Assembly: GCF_013294015.1 (NCBI RefSeq)
Contig: NZ_JABSNO010000012.1
Coordinates: forward strand, 1 to 64,000
DNA from: Frigoriflavimonas asaccharolytica
Lineage (GTDB): Bacteria > Bacteroidota > Bacteroidia > Flavobacteriales > Weeksellaceae
Reading direction: 5' to 3'
DNA: 64,000 bases
A program made the translations under genes and the position numbers. Below are positions 7,441 to 16,627 of the stretch, one piece after another. Numbering within the stretch: the first letter of the stretch is position 1; the number at the start of each line of letters is the position of its first letter. The notes under the pieces were generated by a model that was given only the letters and a program-made list of their open reading frames with translations, ran no database searches and was not told where the DNA came from.

Positions 7441-8658
7441 TTAAGCAGTTGGTTTCATTTTGGGTGGCAAAATATTTAAAATATCTTGTGTAATTTTTAC
7501 GGCAGCATCATCCAAACATTTTTGAATATTCTTTTCATCTTTATCTTTGTAAATGATGCCGATGTGATAATCTAAATCTAAAAATTGAGAGACATATTTG
7601 CATTCAAACTGTTTCGTATCTGGCTTTTGCTCTTTTGCTAATGCAATGATTAATCCCGCCGTAAAATCCGTAGAGTCTGCTAAAGAATATTTGGTCTTTT
7701 TTAATAAAGAATCTTCAATTTTTGCCCATTCTCTCCAAATATTAATTCCTGTAGAAGCTTCTACCAAATCTGGTATATGTGCACCGCCAACTCTGGAAGA
7801 AGTCTCTAAAAAGTACCATTTTCCATCTGCTTTTCCACGGATAAACTCTGTATGCGTAGCACCATAAACCAAACCAAATTTTGTTAAAACTTTTTTGTTA
7901 GCTTTTTCTAAGGCAATATATTCTTCAGAATTTTTTTCTAAGGTCTTTGTGCGAAAAACTCCACCTTCGTGCGAAACTTCCATCGGTGGCGAAAGATATC
8001 TGGAAGCAGAGGTGAAGATGATTTCTTTCTCAAAAACCAAACTATCTACATGATAAACATCTCCCGGTTTGAAAGATTCAAGTAAAAATTTGTGTCTTTC
8101 TTCGCCCAATTTTTCTATTGCAGGCCAAAGTTCTTCTACAGAATTTATTTTACTTATTCCACTTGCAGAAGCTTCAGATCTTGGTTTTAGAACCCATGGT
8201 GGAGGATTTTGAGCGGTAAATTCTTCTAATTTTGCATTATTAAAAATAGAAGAAAATTGCGGAACTTCAATTTCATTGTCCAAGGCCATTTGCCGCATTG
8301 CCAATTTATCTCTGAAGTAGCGATGCGTAGTTTGACCCATTCCAGGTATTCTAAAAGTTTCTCTAATAAGAGCTGCTTTTTCTACGTCATAATCGTCTAA
8401 TGCGATTACTGCATCTATTCTGTTATCTTTCATCAAGTGGGAAAAACCTTGTACCAAATGATCTGTATTCCAAACAGAAGGCTCTAATTCTTGCATATAA
8501 TAAACCTCGTCTATTGCATGCCATGGCCATTTTTTATCTTTTAAATTTTCTGATGTAATAAGTATAACTTTATTGCCTAGTTTTTTTATTTCATCCATAA
8601 ATTCGTAGCCTTTGTAGTAACAAGAGATACAAACGAAAGTTTTTTCTGCCATATTCAT
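7441..8658 (-). CDS. ATP-grasp ligase of the L-amino-acid ligase/carnosine-synthase type
   Basis: Predicted 405-residue three-part ATP-grasp enzyme: a Rossmann-like N-terminal third (VCISCYYKGYEF), then HRYFRDKLAMRQMAL (K118), WVLKPRSEASASGISKI (K158 and the loop), FLLESFKPGD, and the metal site HTEFIRG (E271) with YFLETSSRVGG (E285, R289). This pattern is close to amino-acid ligases that make dipeptides such as BacD, and to carnosine synthase. The start was moved from a TTG at 8661 to the ATG at 8658; an ATG at 8652 is also possible. It lies 136 bp downstream of the aminopeptidase. It could form a peptide bond between two amino acids; substrates are unknown. Confidence 0.88.
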   Translation of the reverse strand: MNMAEKTFVCISCYYKGYEFMDEIKKLGNKVILITSENLKDKKWPWHAIDEVYYMQELEPSVWNTDHLVQGFSHLMKDNRIDAVIALDDYDVEKAALIRETFRIPGMGQTTHRYFRDKLAMRQMALDNEIEVPQFSSIFNNAKLEEFTAQNPPPWVLKPRSEASASGISKINSVEELWPAIEKLGEERHKFLLESFKPGDVYHVDSLVFEKEIIFTSASRYLSPPMEVSHEGGVFRTKTLEKNSEEYIALEKANKKVLTKFGLVYGATHTEFIRGKADGKWYFLETSSRVGGAHIPDLVEASTGINIWREWAKIEDSLLKKTKYSLADSTDFTAGLIIALAKEQKPDTKQFECKYVSQFLDLDYHIGIIYKDKDEKNIQKCLDDAAVKITQDILNILPPKMKPTA

Positions 8659-8794
8659 CAATTTTATATAAATGTTGAATTATCAAAAAATTAAAATGAT
8701 TTTTATTAAATAATTATTATCAATATTCTTAAATCTTTTTTAATGTGAAAATTCTATATCAATAATACAATGATTTTCTTTTAAAAACTAATTT

Positions 8795-10219
8795 TCAGCA
8801 ATTTCTTTTAAGAAAATTTAACAAAAGTTGCACGCCATATCCAGTTGCGGCTTTTTCTTTCGCATAATTCACGTTTCCAAAGGCAACACCAGCAATATCT
8901 AAGTGTGCCCAGTTGGTATGTCCTTCTATAAATTGCTCTAAAAACTTACCAGCAATAATGCAATCTCCGATAGGTTTTAACGAAATATTTTTGAAATCCG
9001 CAACATCTGAGGAAATATCTTCTTTCCAAATATCCCACAATGGTAGATTCCATAATCTTTGGTTGGTCTCATTTCCGCAAGAAATTAATTCTTGTATCAA
9101 TGCTTCGTTATTTCCCATCAAAGCGCCACAAGTATCGCCAAACATTCTCACGGAACTTCCCGTAAGTGTCGCCAAATCTATCATCACATCTGTTTTGTAA
9201 TTTTTAGAAAGATACGATAGTCCGTCTGCAAGCGTCATTCTTCCTTCTGCATCTGTGTTCAAAACTTCGATTGTTTTTCCATTGTAGGCTTTTATCACGT
9301 CGCTTGGAAGATAGGCATCTCGAGAAACTGCATTATCCGTGATTGGCAATATTGCGATTAAATTTACAGCTAAATCCATCTCTTTTGCAGCTATTAAAGT
9401 ACCGATAACGGCAGTTGCACCTCCCATGTCAGATTTCATATAGTGCATATTGTCTCCGCCCTTTATGGAAATCCCACCGGTATCAAAAAGGACACATTTA
9501 CCAACCAATCCTATGGTTTTTAAATTTTTAGTGTTGTTTTGTGGTGTGTATTCTATAATTGTAAATGCTGCATCTTTTGCGCTACCTTGGTTTACACTTA
9601 GATAAGCTCCCAAACCTTTTTCTACACATTCTTCTCTGTTGAAAACGGTGTATTTAAAGCCTTTTTCGCTTGATAAATCTTTTAGAAAGCTGCTTATCAA
9701 ATCCGCATTTTTAAGATTGGCAGGTTTGTTCAGCCATTCCATACAAGCAAATTGTCCGTTGCAAAGTGCGCTTGTATTTGCGGAAATCTTATTTAAAATT
9801 TCGGTAGAAAATTTATTGATATTTAATGAAAAGCCATCTTGCCAAAAGGTATGGTCTTTTTTCATCCCATATTGGTAAGTTCCTAGAAACAACCCATCAA
9901 TTAGTGCTGAAAATAGATTTTCATTAATAAATTCTGCTTCGATTTTAGTTTCTACAGCCAAAAAATTTTTCTTTTTACTTTGAGAAAATTGATTCGCTAT
10001 TTTTTGTATTTCGAATGGTTTTAAATCAGAATTTCCAACACCAATTAAATATTGAATTGAATTTTCTTCAGCATTTATATAGATTTCTTTTGCTTTTCCT
10101 TTAAAAAATTGCGCTATGTTTTTAGGGTAATTTTTCTGTTCTAAATTCCAACTTTCCTCTGTGAAAAAACTGAAAATTTGTTGAAAATTTGTCTCGTTTG
10201 TACTTGAAATTTTTATCAT
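8795..10219 (-). CDS. M17 leucyl aminopeptidase-like protein
   Basis: Predicted 474-residue cytosolic metallopeptidase. The M17 signature NTDAEGR is at 321-327, with FDTGGISIKGG from 245 (K253 a metal and substrate ligand) and MKSDMGGATAV from about 262. The N-terminal domain is about 150 residues, as usual. The enzyme removes N-terminal residues from peptides using two metals. The ATG at 10219-10217 was preferred over an upstream one that overlaps the preceding gene; this leaves a 13-bp gap and a normal N terminus (MIKISSTNET). Its place in the ligase cluster suggests a role with the peptide product, but it could be general housekeeping. Confidence 0.92.
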   Translation of the reverse strand: MIKISSTNETNFQQIFSFFTEESWNLEQKNYPKNIAQFFKGKAKEIYINAEENSIQYLIGVGNSDLKPFEIQKIANQFSQSKKKNFLAVETKIEAEFINENLFSALIDGLFLGTYQYGMKKDHTFWQDGFSLNINKFSTEILNKISANTSALCNGQFACMEWLNKPANLKNADLISSFLKDLSSEKGFKYTVFNREECVEKGLGAYLSVNQGSAKDAAFTIIEYTPQNNTKNLKTIGLVGKCVLFDTGGISIKGGDNMHYMKSDMGGATAVIGTLIAAKEMDLAVNLIAILPITDNAVSRDAYLPSDVIKAYNGKTIEVLNTDAEGRMTLADGLSYLSKNYKTDVMIDLATLTGSSVRMFGDTCGALMGNNEALIQELISCGNETNQRLWNLPLWDIWKEDISSDVADFKNISLKPIGDCIIAGKFLEQFIEGHTNWAHLDIAGVAFGNVNYAKEKAATGYGVQLLLNFLKRNC

Positions 10220-10232
10220 TATTTTTTTATTT

Positions 10233-11357
10233 TTAATCGTTTGCTTCGTAAATTTGTATAGGTGCGGTTTCAATCGGATTTTCACTATTGTCGTAGTAGA
10301 GCCATTCTACAGCTCGTGGAAATTCTTGCGACCAATAAAATTCGTTGTGTGTACCTTCCGGATTGATGTTTGTTTTGAACTCAAAAGAGAAAATATTTTG
10401 CTCATCCCATTTTACTAGTTGTTTTTCAAACATTTTAATTCTCTTCACCATTTTTGAGCCTTCTTTTTCGCCGCCATAGATGTATGCTTTAATTTTGTAA
10501 GGTTTGCGAAAACTCATCATCGGAAAATTATTGTTGGGTTCTATCCAAAGTGAGGGCGAAAAAATCATCAACTTACTGTAGACTTCTGGGTAGAGAAAAC
10601 CACTATAAATACTGATTAAAGCGCCCAAAGAACTTCCGCCAATTCCTGTATTTTCTCTATCTTTTTTTGTTCTATAAACAGAATCTACATAAGGTTTCAA
10701 AGTATCTGTGATGAACCGAATATATTTTTTGCCTTCAGATCCGCTTGCAACCTTGTCATTATCAAATATGTATTCATTTATGCGGTCTTCGCTACCATGT
10801 TCTACGGCAATTACGATAACATCTCCACGAGAATATTCTGCAAGAATAGATAGCTTTTTGTCTATTTCCCAATTACCAAAAGGCGAACCTTCGTTAAATA
10901 AATTTTGAGCATCTTGTAAATATAAAACAGGATATCTTTTTTCAGAGCTGTAATAATCATACGGTAGAAGTGCCCAAATTTTGCGATACCTATCTAATTG
11001 TGGAATGTAAAAGTTTTCCGAAATAACTTCTACAACTGGATTGAATTCATCTTTAAATGGGCCCCAATTCAATCTCCATAATTCCACTACACTATCGCAA
11101 GATTTTTTGTTTTTTGCTATTTTTCTGTTGATGGTGATGTTTCCAAATCTATCTAGTTCCACATTTTCCCAACCAGCTTTTGTGAATTTAAATTCTATTT
11201 TTTCTGGCAATAAGTCGTCATCAATTTCGATACTATAACTCTCGTCGTTATTTTTTGTTAATTGAAATGCTGCGTCTTTTGGGTTCCACTTATTAAAATT
11301 TCCAGTGATATAAACGGGACGTTCATCTTGATCGATGGTTGTTAAATTAAAAATCAT
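10233..11357 (-). CDS. esterase with N-terminal CBM48/E-set-like domain
   Basis: Predicted 374-residue protein. Residues 1-80 look like an early-set carbohydrate-binding (CBM20/48-like) domain: PVYITGNFNKWNP (14-26) and IEFKFTKAGWENVELD (54-69) mimic the glycogen-binding fold. Residues about 110-360 are an esterase D or enterochelin-esterase-like alpha/beta hydrolase with the elbow GGSSLG (Ser243) and a late histidine in GTHNEFYW. No signal peptide is seen. It is the first gene of the eight-gene leftward cluster and faces glgB across 187 bp. Binding to glycogen is possible from the domain and the neighbour, but not shown. Confidence 0.82.
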   Translation of the reverse strand: MIFNLTTIDQDERPVYITGNFNKWNPKDAAFQLTKNNDESYSIEIDDDLLPEKIEFKFTKAGWENVELDRFGNITINRKIAKNKKSCDSVVELWRLNWGPFKDEFNPVVEVISENFYIPQLDRYRKIWALLPYDYYSSEKRYPVLYLQDAQNLFNEGSPFGNWEIDKKLSILAEYSRGDVIVIAVEHGSEDRINEYIFDNDKVASGSEGKKYIRFITDTLKPYVDSVYRTKKDRENTGIGGSSLGALISIYSGFLYPEVYSKLMIFSPSLWIEPNNNFPMMSFRKPYKIKAYIYGGEKEGSKMVKRIKMFEKQLVKWDEQNIFSFEFKTNINPEGTHNEFYWSQEFPRAVEWLYYDNSENPIETAPIQIYEAND

Positions 11358-11544
11358 TACTATTTATTCGTCTGTTAGAAAGCACAATTTAAAAAATTTA
11401 ATTCATTTTTCGGCGATAGTTTTTATAAATGATTGAATTGTTTATAATAACATTCTATTAATTCAAAATTAATTTTATTTAATTTCATTATTAAGGAAAA
11501 ACGAATTATATTCGTACATTAGTTTCAATTCTAAACATAATTCA

Positions 11545-13794
11545 ATGCAAAAAATTCAACCTTTCTCACTTTTTACAGAGGAAGATGTTTATCTTTTTCG
11601 GGAAGGCAAACATTACCGTTTATATGAAAAATTTGGATCTCATTCTGCGAAAGTAGATGGTATAGAGGGGATTTATTTTGCAGTTTGGGCACCAAACGCT
11701 GTGCAAGTTTCTGTAATTGGGGATTTTAATAATTGGCACTCCGAAGCGCATATTCTTTTTCCAAGATGGGACAAGAGTGGAATTTGGGAGGGTTTTATAC
11801 CCAATTTAGTATGGGGAACTTTGTACAAATATGGCATTAGAACTACAAAAGCTGAACTTTTAGAAAAAAGTGATCCTTTTGGTTTAAGTTTTGAGCAAAA
11901 TAGACAAGCAGCATCAATGGTTTCTACCAATTGGTTTGAGTGGAAAGATACCAATTGGATGGCAAATCGTTTCAAAAAAAATACGTTAAAAGCGCCACTT
12001 TCCGTTTATGAATTACATCTTGGCTCTTGGATGCGAGATCTAGCACTGCCAGAAGTATTTTTAAATTATAAAGAAATTGCAAAGAAATTAATTCCTTATA
12101 TAAAGGAAATGGGATTCACGCATGTAGAATTTATGCCTGTAATGGAACATCCTTATGAACCAAGTTGGGGATATCAAATAACAGGATTTTTTGCTGCAAA
12201 CTCACGTTTTGGATCGCCCCAAGATTTAATGTTTTTGATTGATGAATTGCATCAAAATGAAATTGGCGTATTTCTAGATTGGGTTCCTTCACATTTTCCG
12301 GGGGATGCCAATGGTTTGCATTATTTTGATGGTTCTTTTTTATATGAACATGAAGATCCAAGAAAAGGCTATCATCCAGAATGGAATTCTCATATCTTTA
12401 ATTATGGAAGGCCGGAAGTAAAATCTTTTTTAATTTCGAACGCACTATTTTGGCTAGATAGATATCACGCAGACGGACTTCGAGTTGATGCTGTGACTTC
12501 CATGTTGCATCTAGACTATGCGAGAGAACAAGGACAATGGGAACCAAATATATTTGGTGGTAACGTGAACTTGGAAGCAGAAGAATTTTTAAAAGATTTT
12601 AATATTGCAGTATATAAAGAATTTCCAGATGTGATAACTATTGCTGAAGAAAGTTCGGATTTTCCAAATTTGACAAAACCCGTGCACGATGGTGGAGTTG
12701 GTTTTGGGATGAAGTGGATGATGGGATGGATGCACGACACGCTGAAATATTTTAAACAAGAAATAAACGATAGAAAATACCATCATCACAAATTGACTTT
12801 TGCATCCATGTATCAATTTAATGAAAATTACATGATGCCTCTTTCTCATGATGAAGTTGTGCACGGAAAAGCAAGTATGATCTATAAAATGCCAGGAGAT
12901 GAATGGCAAAAGTTTGCAAATTTGCGCGCTTTGTATGTTTATATGTTCACAAATCCTGGCGCGAAATTGCTTTTTATGGGTAATGAATTTGGGCAAACAA
13001 ATGAATGGAACTTCGCAGCTTCATTGAATTGGAATTTATTAGAACATCCTGTTCATAATGGTTTGCAATTATTAATAAAAGATTTAAACAAGCTATACAA
13101 AACAGAAACTGCACTATTTGAAAATCAATTTTCGCAAGATGGTTTTGAATGGGTGGAAGCCAATGATGAAGAGAAATCTACCTATGTCTACCTAAGAAAA
13201 GGGAATTCTGAAGATGATGTATTGATGATGGTTTTAAACCTAACATCAGAAGTTTTTGATTATAAAATAGGAGTTGATGAAAATACAACTTGGAATGTTA
13301 TTCTCAATTCCGACGACAAAAAATATGCTGGTAGCGGGGTAGAGGCAGATTTATTTTTAGAAGAAAATGAGGAATGGATGAATCGAAAAAATTCTATTTC
13401 TTTAAAGCTACCACCACTTTGCGGTTTGGTTTTAAAAATGAAAAGAAAAGCACTACCAAAAAAAGTCGCTTCTAGAGTGCGAAAACCAGCCGCCGTAAAA
13501 CCAGTAAAAAAAATTACAAAAAAAACAGATTCTATTTCTGGTGAAGTTGTGGATATAACTTCAGCATTAGTTGAAAAGCAAAAACCTGTAAGGAAAGCGA
13601 CCATTACTAAAAAACCAGCGCTAAAAGTGCCTACAAAGCCTAGAACTTTGAAGTCGGAACCTATCGCAAAACCACTTACGAAAGCTCCCGCACTCAAAAA
13701 TACAATCGCTGTTACTTCAAAATTAGTAGAAAAAAATGCAGCAACAACTTCAAAAAATTCTTCGACTGCCCAAAATGCTAAAAAGAAACTATAA
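11545..13794 (+). CDS. 1,4-alpha-glucan branching enzyme with basic C-terminal tail
   Basis: Predicted 749-residue GH13 branching enzyme, which makes alpha-1,6 branches in glycogen. The order is an N-terminal E-set domain (GIYFAVWAPNAVQVSVIGDF), a catalytic barrel with GLRVDAV (nucleophile D315), IAEES (acid/base E368) and LSHDEVVHG (D436), and a C-terminal beta domain to about 633. After that comes a tail of about 115 residues made mainly of Lys, Pro, Ala, Thr and Ser (KALPKKVASRVRKPAAVKPV and on) that other branching enzymes lack. It opens the glg operon with glgA 19 bp downstream. A near-consensus box TATATTCG lies about 35 bp upstream, but no clear -33 element. Confidence 0.96.
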   Translation: MQKIQPFSLFTEEDVYLFREGKHYRLYEKFGSHSAKVDGIEGIYFAVWAPNAVQVSVIGDFNNWHSEAHILFPRWDKSGIWEGFIPNLVWGTLYKYGIRTTKAELLEKSDPFGLSFEQNRQAASMVSTNWFEWKDTNWMANRFKKNTLKAPLSVYELHLGSWMRDLALPEVFLNYKEIAKKLIPYIKEMGFTHVEFMPVMEHPYEPSWGYQITGFFAANSRFGSPQDLMFLIDELHQNEIGVFLDWVPSHFPGDANGLHYFDGSFLYEHEDPRKGYHPEWNSHIFNYGRPEVKSFLISNALFWLDRYHADGLRVDAVTSMLHLDYAREQGQWEPNIFGGNVNLEAEEFLKDFNIAVYKEFPDVITIAEESSDFPNLTKPVHDGGVGFGMKWMMGWMHDTLKYFKQEINDRKYHHHKLTFASMYQFNENYMMPLSHDEVVHGKASMIYKMPGDEWQKFANLRALYVYMFTNPGAKLLFMGNEFGQTNEWNFAASLNWNLLEHPVHNGLQLLIKDLNKLYKTETALFENQFSQDGFEWVEANDEEKSTYVYLRKGNSEDDVLMMVLNLTSEVFDYKIGVDENTTWNVILNSDDKKYAGSGVEADLFLEENEEWMNRKNSISLKLPPLCGLVLKMKRKALPKKVASRVRKPAAVKPVKKITKKTDSISGEVVDITSALVEKQKPVRKATITKKPALKVPTKPRTLKSEPIAKPLTKAPALKNTIAVTSKLVEKNAATTSKNSSTAQNAKKKL

Positions 13795-13813
13795 CCAAAA
13801 ATTAAAGTAAAAT

Positions 13814-15220
13814 ATGAATATTTTTCACCTTTCTATGGAATGTTATCCTGTCGCGAAAGTGGGCGGTTTAGCAGATGTTGTAGGAGCATTGCCTAAATAT
13901 CAAAATAAAATAAAAGGTATAAAAGCAAGTGTTGTAATGCCTTGGTATAATAAAAAATTCATTTACGAAAACGAATTTGAAACTGTTTTTGATGGTTTCA
14001 TACATCAAGGTGAAGACATGCTGCAAGTGATAGTTTACAAAGAATTGAAAAGTACTTTGGGATTTGATTTGTATTTGGTGAAGATTCCAGGATTATTGGA
14101 TCGTGAAAATCCTTATGGCTACAAAGACGAAAGTTATCAGTTTCTAGCTTTTCAACATGGTGTATTGCATTGGTTGAGTGCGATGCAGATTCGTCCAGAT
14201 GTTTTGCATTGTCATGATTATCATACAGGATTAGTCCCATTCATGATACAGAATTGCCCCTCTTTTGAATTTTTGAAAGGTGTAAAAACTATTGGTACCA
14301 TACATAATGGAGAATATCAAGGACAAATGCGTTGGGATATGGCTAAATATATGCCGTGGTTTGATAGCTATCAATGGGGACTTTTAGATTGGGACGGGTA
14401 CATCAACCCATTAGCAGCAATGATGAAATGTTGCTCGGCTTTCAATGCTGTTTCTCAAGGATATATGGATGAACTCTACCAAAATCTACGAGGTTTGGAA
14501 AGTTTGGTACAAGCTGAACATGCGAAAGCATTTGGAATAATTAATGGAATAGATACAGAAGTTTGGGATCCGGAAACAGACGCTTACCTGGAGCATCATT
14601 ACACAGTAAAAACAGCGGGTGAAGGAAAATTTAAAAATAAAAAGGCAATATGTGAAGAATATAATTTGAACCCAGATTTACCTTTGGTAGGTTTTATCGG
14701 CAGATTTGCAGGTGAAAAAGGAGCAGATCTATTGCCAGATATCGTTTGGAAAAGCATCCAACAAACTTATGGAGCATTAAATATTATCATTCTCGGTAGT
14801 GGAGAAACGCATGTAGAAAATAGATTGTTAGAATTAAATTATACGTACACAAATTTAGGATTAGAATTAGGATATAGAGAACCGCTTTCTCATCAAATAT
14901 ATGCAGGCGCAGATTTTTTGATAATGCCATCTCGTGTAGAACCTTGTGGATTAAACCAAATGTATGCAATGCGATATGGAACCGTGCCAATTGTAAGATA
15001 TATTGGTGGTTTGAAGGATACTGTAGAAGATATCTCTACTGGTGGCGCAGGAATTTTGTTTAATGATGCAACTGTAGATGATGCTGTAAATGCAATCCAT
15101 CGCGCTCTAAGTATTTACCATCATCCAGGTTTGATGGATGAATTAATAAATAGTAACATGAATTTTAATTTTTCTTGGGTAAAATCTGCTGAAAATTATG
15201 TAAATTTATATCAACAATAA
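13814..15220 (+). CDS. glycogen synthase (ADP-glucose type)
   Basis: Predicted 468-residue GT5 enzyme that extends alpha-1,4 glucan chains from ADP-glucose. The ADP-glucose site KVGGLAD is at residues 15-21 (K15), and the C-terminal donor region SRVEPCGLNQMYAMRYGTVP is clear, with the acidic retaining-GT residue in VEPCGL. Length matches bacterial GlgA. It lies 19 bp after glgB and 61 bp before glgC, and all three are probably one transcript supplying and using ADP-glucose. Confidence 0.96.
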   Translation: MNIFHLSMECYPVAKVGGLADVVGALPKYQNKIKGIKASVVMPWYNKKFIYENEFETVFDGFIHQGEDMLQVIVYKELKSTLGFDLYLVKIPGLLDRENPYGYKDESYQFLAFQHGVLHWLSAMQIRPDVLHCHDYHTGLVPFMIQNCPSFEFLKGVKTIGTIHNGEYQGQMRWDMAKYMPWFDSYQWGLLDWDGYINPLAAMMKCCSAFNAVSQGYMDELYQNLRGLESLVQAEHAKAFGIINGIDTEVWDPETDAYLEHHYTVKTAGEGKFKNKKAICEEYNLNPDLPLVGFIGRFAGEKGADLLPDIVWKSIQQTYGALNIIILGSGETHVENRLLELNYTYTNLGLELGYREPLSHQIYAGADFLIMPSRVEPCGLNQMYAMRYGTVPIVRYIGGLKDTVEDISTGGAGILFNDATVDDAVNAIHRALSIYHHPGLMDELINSNMNFNFSWVKSAENYVNLYQQ

Positions 15221-15281
15221 TTTAATACCTTGTTCAATAATTAATGAATCAAGAAATAAACATTTAAATAAACTAAAATAT

Positions 15282-16550
15282 ATGAGAGCCAACGTAATTT
15301 CTATAGTTTTAGGTGGAGGTAAAGGAAGCAGACTTTTTCCACTCACATATTCTCGATCAAAACCAGCAGTTCCTATTGCAGGTAAATATAGATTGGTAGA
15401 CATTCCAATTTCCAATTGTTTGAATGCAGGATATAATAAAATTATGGTATTGACGCAGTACAACTCTGCATCCTTAAATTCACACATAAAAAATGCCTAT
15501 CATTTTGATATTTTCAGCAAAGGATTTGTAGATATTCTTGCAGCAGAGCAAAATGTAGGTAACGATAAATGGTACCAAGGTACAGCAGATGCAGTTCGCC
15601 AATCCATGAAACATCTGGAAAAATATGATTACGATTATGTTTTAATTCTTTCTGGTGATCAGTTATATCAGATGGATTATAGAGAATTGATTGATTTTCA
15701 TCAAAAAAATAATGGAGATGTAACGATTGCAACCATACCCGTAAATGCAAAAGATGCTACAGGATTTGGAATTTTAAAATCTGATGATGCAAATGTAATC
15801 ACATCATTTATAGAAAAGCCAGATGCAGTAGAATTACAAAATTGGAAATCCGAAACCTCTGAAAAAAGCAAAGCAAATGGCAAGGATTATCTTGCATCCA
15901 TGGGGATTTATGTATTCAGTAAATCTGTATTGGAGAAGATGTTTGAAGAAGATCCAGGAGACGATTTTGGTGGAGAATTAATACCAAATGGTATCGATAA
16001 ATATAAGACATTAAGTTTTCAATTTGATGGATATTGGACAGACATCGGTACTATAGAATCTTTCTACGAAGCAAACCTAGACCTTTGCCAAGATTTTCCG
16101 AAATTTAATTTATTCAGCAGTTCGCCCATATTCACAAGAGCAAGAATGCTTCCTCCTTCAAAAGTAAACGGATCTTATGTGAAAAATGCTGTTTTTGGAG
16201 AAGGATGTATTATAATGGCGGATAAAATAGAAAATTCTATTATAGGAAATAGAACGAGGATAGATAAAGGAACAACAATTGTAAATTCCTATATAATGGG
16301 TGCAGATTATTATCAAAAAACACAATCCATAGTAGATAATGATAAAGCCGGAAAACCAAATATGGGAATTGGAAAATATTGCTACATAGATAAAGCGATT
16401 ATAGACAAGAACTGTTACATTGGAAATGATGTAAAAATAATAGGCGGTAAGCATCTCCCAGATGGTGATTTTGAAAATTATTCTATAAAAGATGGTATCG
16501 TAGTAGTGCAAAAAGGAGCTACTATCAAGCCTGGAACAGTTATTAGTTAA
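15282..16550 (+). CDS. glucose-1-phosphate adenylyltransferase
   Basis: Predicted 422-residue enzyme that makes ADP-glucose from glucose-1-phosphate and ATP, the committed step for glycogen. The nucleotidyltransferase signature VLGGGKGSRLFPLT is at residues 9-22, followed by SKPAVPIAGKYRLVDIPISN. The middle carries FIEKPD and GIYVFSK, and the C-terminal third is a left-handed beta-helix domain with the ADP-glucose pyrophosphorylase pattern, used for allostery and tetramer contacts. It ends the glg operon; a hairpin terminator follows at 16575. Confidence 0.96.
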   Translation: MRANVISIVLGGGKGSRLFPLTYSRSKPAVPIAGKYRLVDIPISNCLNAGYNKIMVLTQYNSASLNSHIKNAYHFDIFSKGFVDILAAEQNVGNDKWYQGTADAVRQSMKHLEKYDYDYVLILSGDQLYQMDYRELIDFHQKNNGDVTIATIPVNAKDATGFGILKSDDANVITSFIEKPDAVELQNWKSETSEKSKANGKDYLASMGIYVFSKSVLEKMFEEDPGDDFGGELIPNGIDKYKTLSFQFDGYWTDIGTIESFYEANLDLCQDFPKFNLFSSSPIFTRARMLPPSKVNGSYVKNAVFGEGCIIMADKIENSIIGNRTRIDKGTTIVNSYIMGADYYQKTQSIVDNDKAGKPNMGIGKYCYIDKAIIDKNCYIGNDVKIIGGKHLPDGDFENYSIKDGIVVVQKGATIKPGTVIS

Positions 16551-16574
16551 ATAATTTATTTTTCCAAAGAATTT

Positions 16575-16613
16575 AGAGTAGTCAAAAATATATTGGCTAC
16601 TCTTCTTTTTTAT
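16575..16613 (+). terminator. terminator after glgC
   Basis: AGAGTAG (16575-16581) pairs with CTACTCT (16597-16603), extended by G-U and C-G pairs towards the loop, and a T-rich run follows. It ends the glgBAC transcript. The right arm overlaps the promoter of the next gene. Confidence 0.75.
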
Positions 16614-16623
16614 TTTAATTTTG
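16593..16623 (+). promoter_or_regulatory. promoter of the SRPBCC gene, predicted leaderless
   Basis: TTG (16593-16595), 20 nt, then TAATTTTG (16616-16623) is a full match to the Bacteroidota housekeeping promoter. The ATG at 16628 follows after 4 nt (CAGA), so transcription should start at or next to the start codon. Confidence 0.7.
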
Positions 16624-16627
16624 CAGA

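Noticed and set aside
4386-8658. Cyanophycin or glutathione synthesis
   Set aside because: No cyanophycin synthetase (ATP-grasp plus Mur ligase fusion) and no canonical GshB are present, so these known pathways do not explain the cluster.
13260-13697. Leftward frame of 145 codons with Phe/Gly/Ala runs
   Set aside because: It is the antisense shadow of the Lys/Pro/Ala tail of GlgB.
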